The notes below the pieces were generated by a model, which did not search any database, was not told where the DNA came from, and worked only from the letters and a program-made list of their open reading frames with translations. From the NCBI RefSeq assembly GCF_000285595.1, contig NZ_HE611067.1, positions 186,194-250,193 of the forward strand: a DNA stretch of 64,000 nucleotides, read 5' to 3'. This stretch comes from Kurthia senegalensis (GTDB taxonomy: Bacteria > Bacillota > Bacilli > Bacillales_A > Planococcaceae). Made by a program: the position numbers and the translations under genes. Positions within the stretch are counted from its first letter, which is position 1, and the number at the start of each line of letters is the position of its first letter. Positions 62,236 to 64,000 of this stretch are shown here, piece after piece.

Positions 62236-64000
62236 TTATTTAGCAGAACGGTTTTTACGACGACCTTTAAAGAATGCCATAAGGGCGATGAATAATGCAC
62301 CTAAACCAGCTGCTGTTGTTGCTGCCGCTGCATCCCCTGTTTGAGGAAGACCTGTTGCAGAAACTGTATTTGATTGCGCTGCTTCATTTGTTCCCGCATG
62401 CTGTGTTGCTGTGTTGCTTGCTGTCGTATTTTTCGTTGTTGTCGATTCATTACTTGCTGTGTTTTGTGACACAGTAGTAGCTGTTGGATCGTTACCATTT
62501 ACAGATGTATTCACATTGTTTGAATCATCTTCACTTGGTGTTGTTGGTGTTTCTTCACCTGGTGTTGTCGGTGTTTCTTCACCTGGTGTTGTCGGTGTTT
62601 CCTCACCTGGTGTTGTCGGTGTTTCTTCACCTGGTGTTGTCGGTGTTTCTTCACCTGGTGTTGTCGGTGTTTCCTCACCTGGTGTTGTCGGTGTTTCTTC
62701 ACCTGGTGTTGTCGGTGTTTCTTCACCCGGTGTTGTCGGTTCGTCAGTTAATTTTGTACCTTGGTAATCCCAACGGTGTGTTTCACCATTTGAACCTAAG
62801 TATCGATCTACAATAATTGAACCGTCCACGTTTGAGTTAGCAAATAATGAAGCTGCTGTCGCTAAAACAGTTCCTTGGAATTGTTTAGCTAATGTAATTT
62901 TACCTGTGTAGCCTGCTTCGTTTGTAGAATCGTTGAAGTTCCATAATAAGTTCGCATCGTTATAAACGATTGCTTCATGATTCGTACGTTCTGTCGTCCC
63001 GTACATTAATTTAATGCCTTGTCCGAATACGAAATCTTTTTTCCCTTTTAAGTCAACGTTTATTACTACATTCGTACCTTCTGCTAAACCAGAAATTAAT
63101 AAGTCCCCTGATTTTTCTAATTCATCTGCAGAAATATTTAATACGATTGTGTTCGTCTTAGCTACTGGACTAAAGTTGCTTAAATCTAAGTAATAGTTGC
63201 TACCATTTTGTTCTGCGCCTTTACCTAATTTTGTTTCTTCTGTCGCTGTGTTAGCTAATTGTTTAGAAGTCGCTGCTAATGCTGCAAATTCTTTTTTGAA
63301 ATCGATATATGTCGTTGTCGTTTCTTTATAAACGTCTTTCGCATGATCCATTTTATTACCATTCACATGAATAGCATCTTTGTTTTGATCAAATTCTACT
63401 TTAATATCTTTCCCTACAACAATTTTATTTGGACGACCTTCTACAAATGATGAGCTTGCTAAGTTTTGTTTTGGTGCAATTGATTGAATGTATGAAATAT
63501 CCGTTTTATTATTTGCCTCATCGTACTGTGCATCATTTTGGTTATGTTGGTTCGTACCAAAGTTTGCAGGCGTATTCAGTAATTTACCGATTGCGACATT
63601 TCCGTTCGTATGAACTGTCCATTTTGCTTCATTTGCGAAAATGTGGAAATTTTGTGCAATCCCTAATAAATTATTTTCTACATTTGCATTTACTGTATTT
63701 TTAATATCTGATACGACATCACTTGATGTGTCGTTATCGTAAATATGTTTGTTACCATTTCTTGATGAGTCGATCACTGTCGCTTGTTTTGTTTCAGTTT
63801 CAGCGGCTGTTGTTTTTGCAACAGGTGCTTTTTGTTTTACTACTTCCGCTTGTTTTGATGCTTCTGCTTGTTTTGCTGCTTCTGCTTGTTTTGCTGCTTC
63901 TGCTTGTTTTGCTGCTTCTGCTTGTTTTGCTGCTTCTGCTTGTTTTGCTGCTTCTGCTTGTTTGCTGCTTCTGCTTGTTTGCTGCTTCCGCTTGTTTGCT
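62236..64000 (-). CDS. LPXTG cell-wall-anchored protein with choice-of-anchor-A domain (5' end beyond window)
   Basis: Partial surface protein running off the right edge. From the edge: AKQAEA hexapeptide repeats (coded by 18-base units), a Lys/Thr-rich segment, a choice-of-anchor-A adhesive domain (NNLLGIAQNFHIFANEAKW ... DGSIIVDRYLGSNGETHRWDYQG), eight TPGEETPT octapeptide repeats, a Ser/Thr/Asn-rich stalk, and the sorting signal LPQTGD with hydrophobic helix and KGRRKNRSAK tail. Sortase A would link it to the wall. The three outermost repeat units are 17 bases instead of 18, breaking the frame locally. Confidence 0.88.
   Translation of the reverse strand, partial: ANKRKQQTSRSSKQAEAAKQAEAAKQAEAAKQAEAAKQAEAAKQAEASKQAEVVKQKAPVAKTTAAETETKQATVIDSSRNGNKHIYDNDTSSDVVSDIKNTVNANVENNLLGIAQNFHIFANEAKWTVHTNGNVAIGKLLNTPANFGTNQHNQNDAQYDEANNKTDISYIQSIAPKQNLASSSFVEGRPNKIVVGKDIKVEFDQNKDAIHVNGNKMDHAKDVYKETTTTYIDFKKEFAALAATSKQLANTATEETKLGKGAEQNGSNYYLDLSNFSPVAKTNTIVLNISADELEKSGDLLISGLAEGTNVVINVDLKGKKDFVFGQGIKLMYGTTERTNHEAIVYNDANLLWNFNDSTNEAGYTGKITLAKQFQGTVLATAASLFANSNVDGSIIVDRYLGSNGETHRWDYQGTKLTDEPTTPGEETPTTPGEETPTTPGEETPTTPGEETPTTPGEETPTTPGEETPTTPGEETPTTPGEETPTTPSEDDSNNVNTSVNGNDPTATTVSQNTASNESTTTKNTTASNTATQHAGTNEAAQSNTVSATGLPQTGDAAAATTAAGLGALFIALMAFFKGRRKNRSAK
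62534..62741 (-). repeat. 24-bp tandem repeat coding TPGEETPT
   Basis: About eight near-identical 24-base units on the coding strand, each encoding TPGEETPT (spacer/stalk region). Minor variants (tcc/ttc, cacc/caccc). Copy number can vary by recombination. Confidence 0.85.
63850..64000 (-). repeat. 18-bp tandem repeat coding AKQAEA, with 17-bp variants at the edge
   Basis: Units of GCAAAACAAGCAGAAGCA on the coding strand. At 63961, 63978 and 63995 the T4 of the plus strand is T3, giving 17-base units. Confidence 0.8.

Noticed and set aside
62484..62816. Tandem 24-bp repeats considered as a CRISPR array
   Set aside because: Units are contiguous without spacers and code in frame for TPGEETPT inside an LPXTG protein.

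Overview
The window is chromosomal DNA of a low-GC Gram-positive bacterium of the order Bacillales. Evidence: AGGAGG-type ribosome binding sites, frequent TTG/GTG starts, a fused CoA-disulfide reductase/rhodanese, AhpC/AhpF behind a PerR-type box, OmpR-family two-component pairs, an LPQTG sortase substrate, a GH25 muramidase with six C-terminal repeats, and FMN riboswitches on a rib operon. The gene set fits the Planococcaceae (Kurthia or Lysinibacillus relatives), but no 16S or other marker is present, so genus is not claimed. No tRNA, rRNA, CRISPR array or intact insertion sequence was seen.

Layout. 0.1-3.1 kb: a MITE-like repeat, proline dehydrogenase, and CoA-disulfide reductase behind a CsoR/CstR-like site. 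3.2-9.2 kb: two two-component systems, the first divergent from a flavin/heme membrane oxidoreductase, the second preceded by a 56-residue membrane protein. 9.3-16.9 kb: lipoprotein, membrane protein, amidase, 3-hydroxyacyl-CoA dehydrogenase, an LCMT-like methyltransferase with a near-perfect promoter, and ahpF/ahpC. 17.4-22.4 kb: ABC exporter, secreted and membrane proteins, and a PadR regulator with a YhgE/Pip-type exporter. 22.5-29.5 kb: hutG-hutI-hutU-transporter, divergent from an AraC regulator with a degenerate receiver; hutH is absent. 30.1-35.4 kb: an AT-rich restriction-modification island whose parts all point at GATC: a BglII/BstYI-like nuclease, a gene remnant, a DUF3427-DUF3883 nuclease, a Sau3AI/MutH-like nuclease and a C5-cytosine methyltransferase. 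35.4-46.4 kb: acyl-CoA dehydrogenase-like flavoprotein, panF with its small partner, LysR regulator, GldA-like dehydrogenase, a chemoreceptor, and a MarR-controlled divergent locus (ring-cleavage dioxygenase and flavin oxidoreductase against a HEPN-like protein and Nudix hydrolase). 46.9-59.4 kb: GH25 lysozyme, thioredoxin, an ATP-grasp gene overlapping a chemoreceptor, FAD dehydrogenase, aspartase, GlsB-type protein, succinate-semialdehyde dehydrogenase and a LysM-NlpC/P60 hydrolase. 59.8-64 kb: ribE-ribB-ribH behind two tandem FMN riboswitches, then an LPXTG choice-of-anchor-A protein running off the window end.

Six genes (89-aa winged-helix protein, padR, hutG, hut transporter, ATP-grasp, second chemoreceptor) are broken by plus or minus one base in A/T runs of 6-7. 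Each reads through with a single-base correction, so either the sequence carries homopolymer errors or these are slippage/phase-variable loci. Full-length coordinates are given for them.

The most notable items are the GATC restriction island, including a GATC inside the methyltransferase's own -35 box, the tandem FMN riboswitches on a rib operon lacking ribD and the GTP-cyclohydrolase half, and the hairpin between the Shine-Dalgarno and start codon of aspartase.
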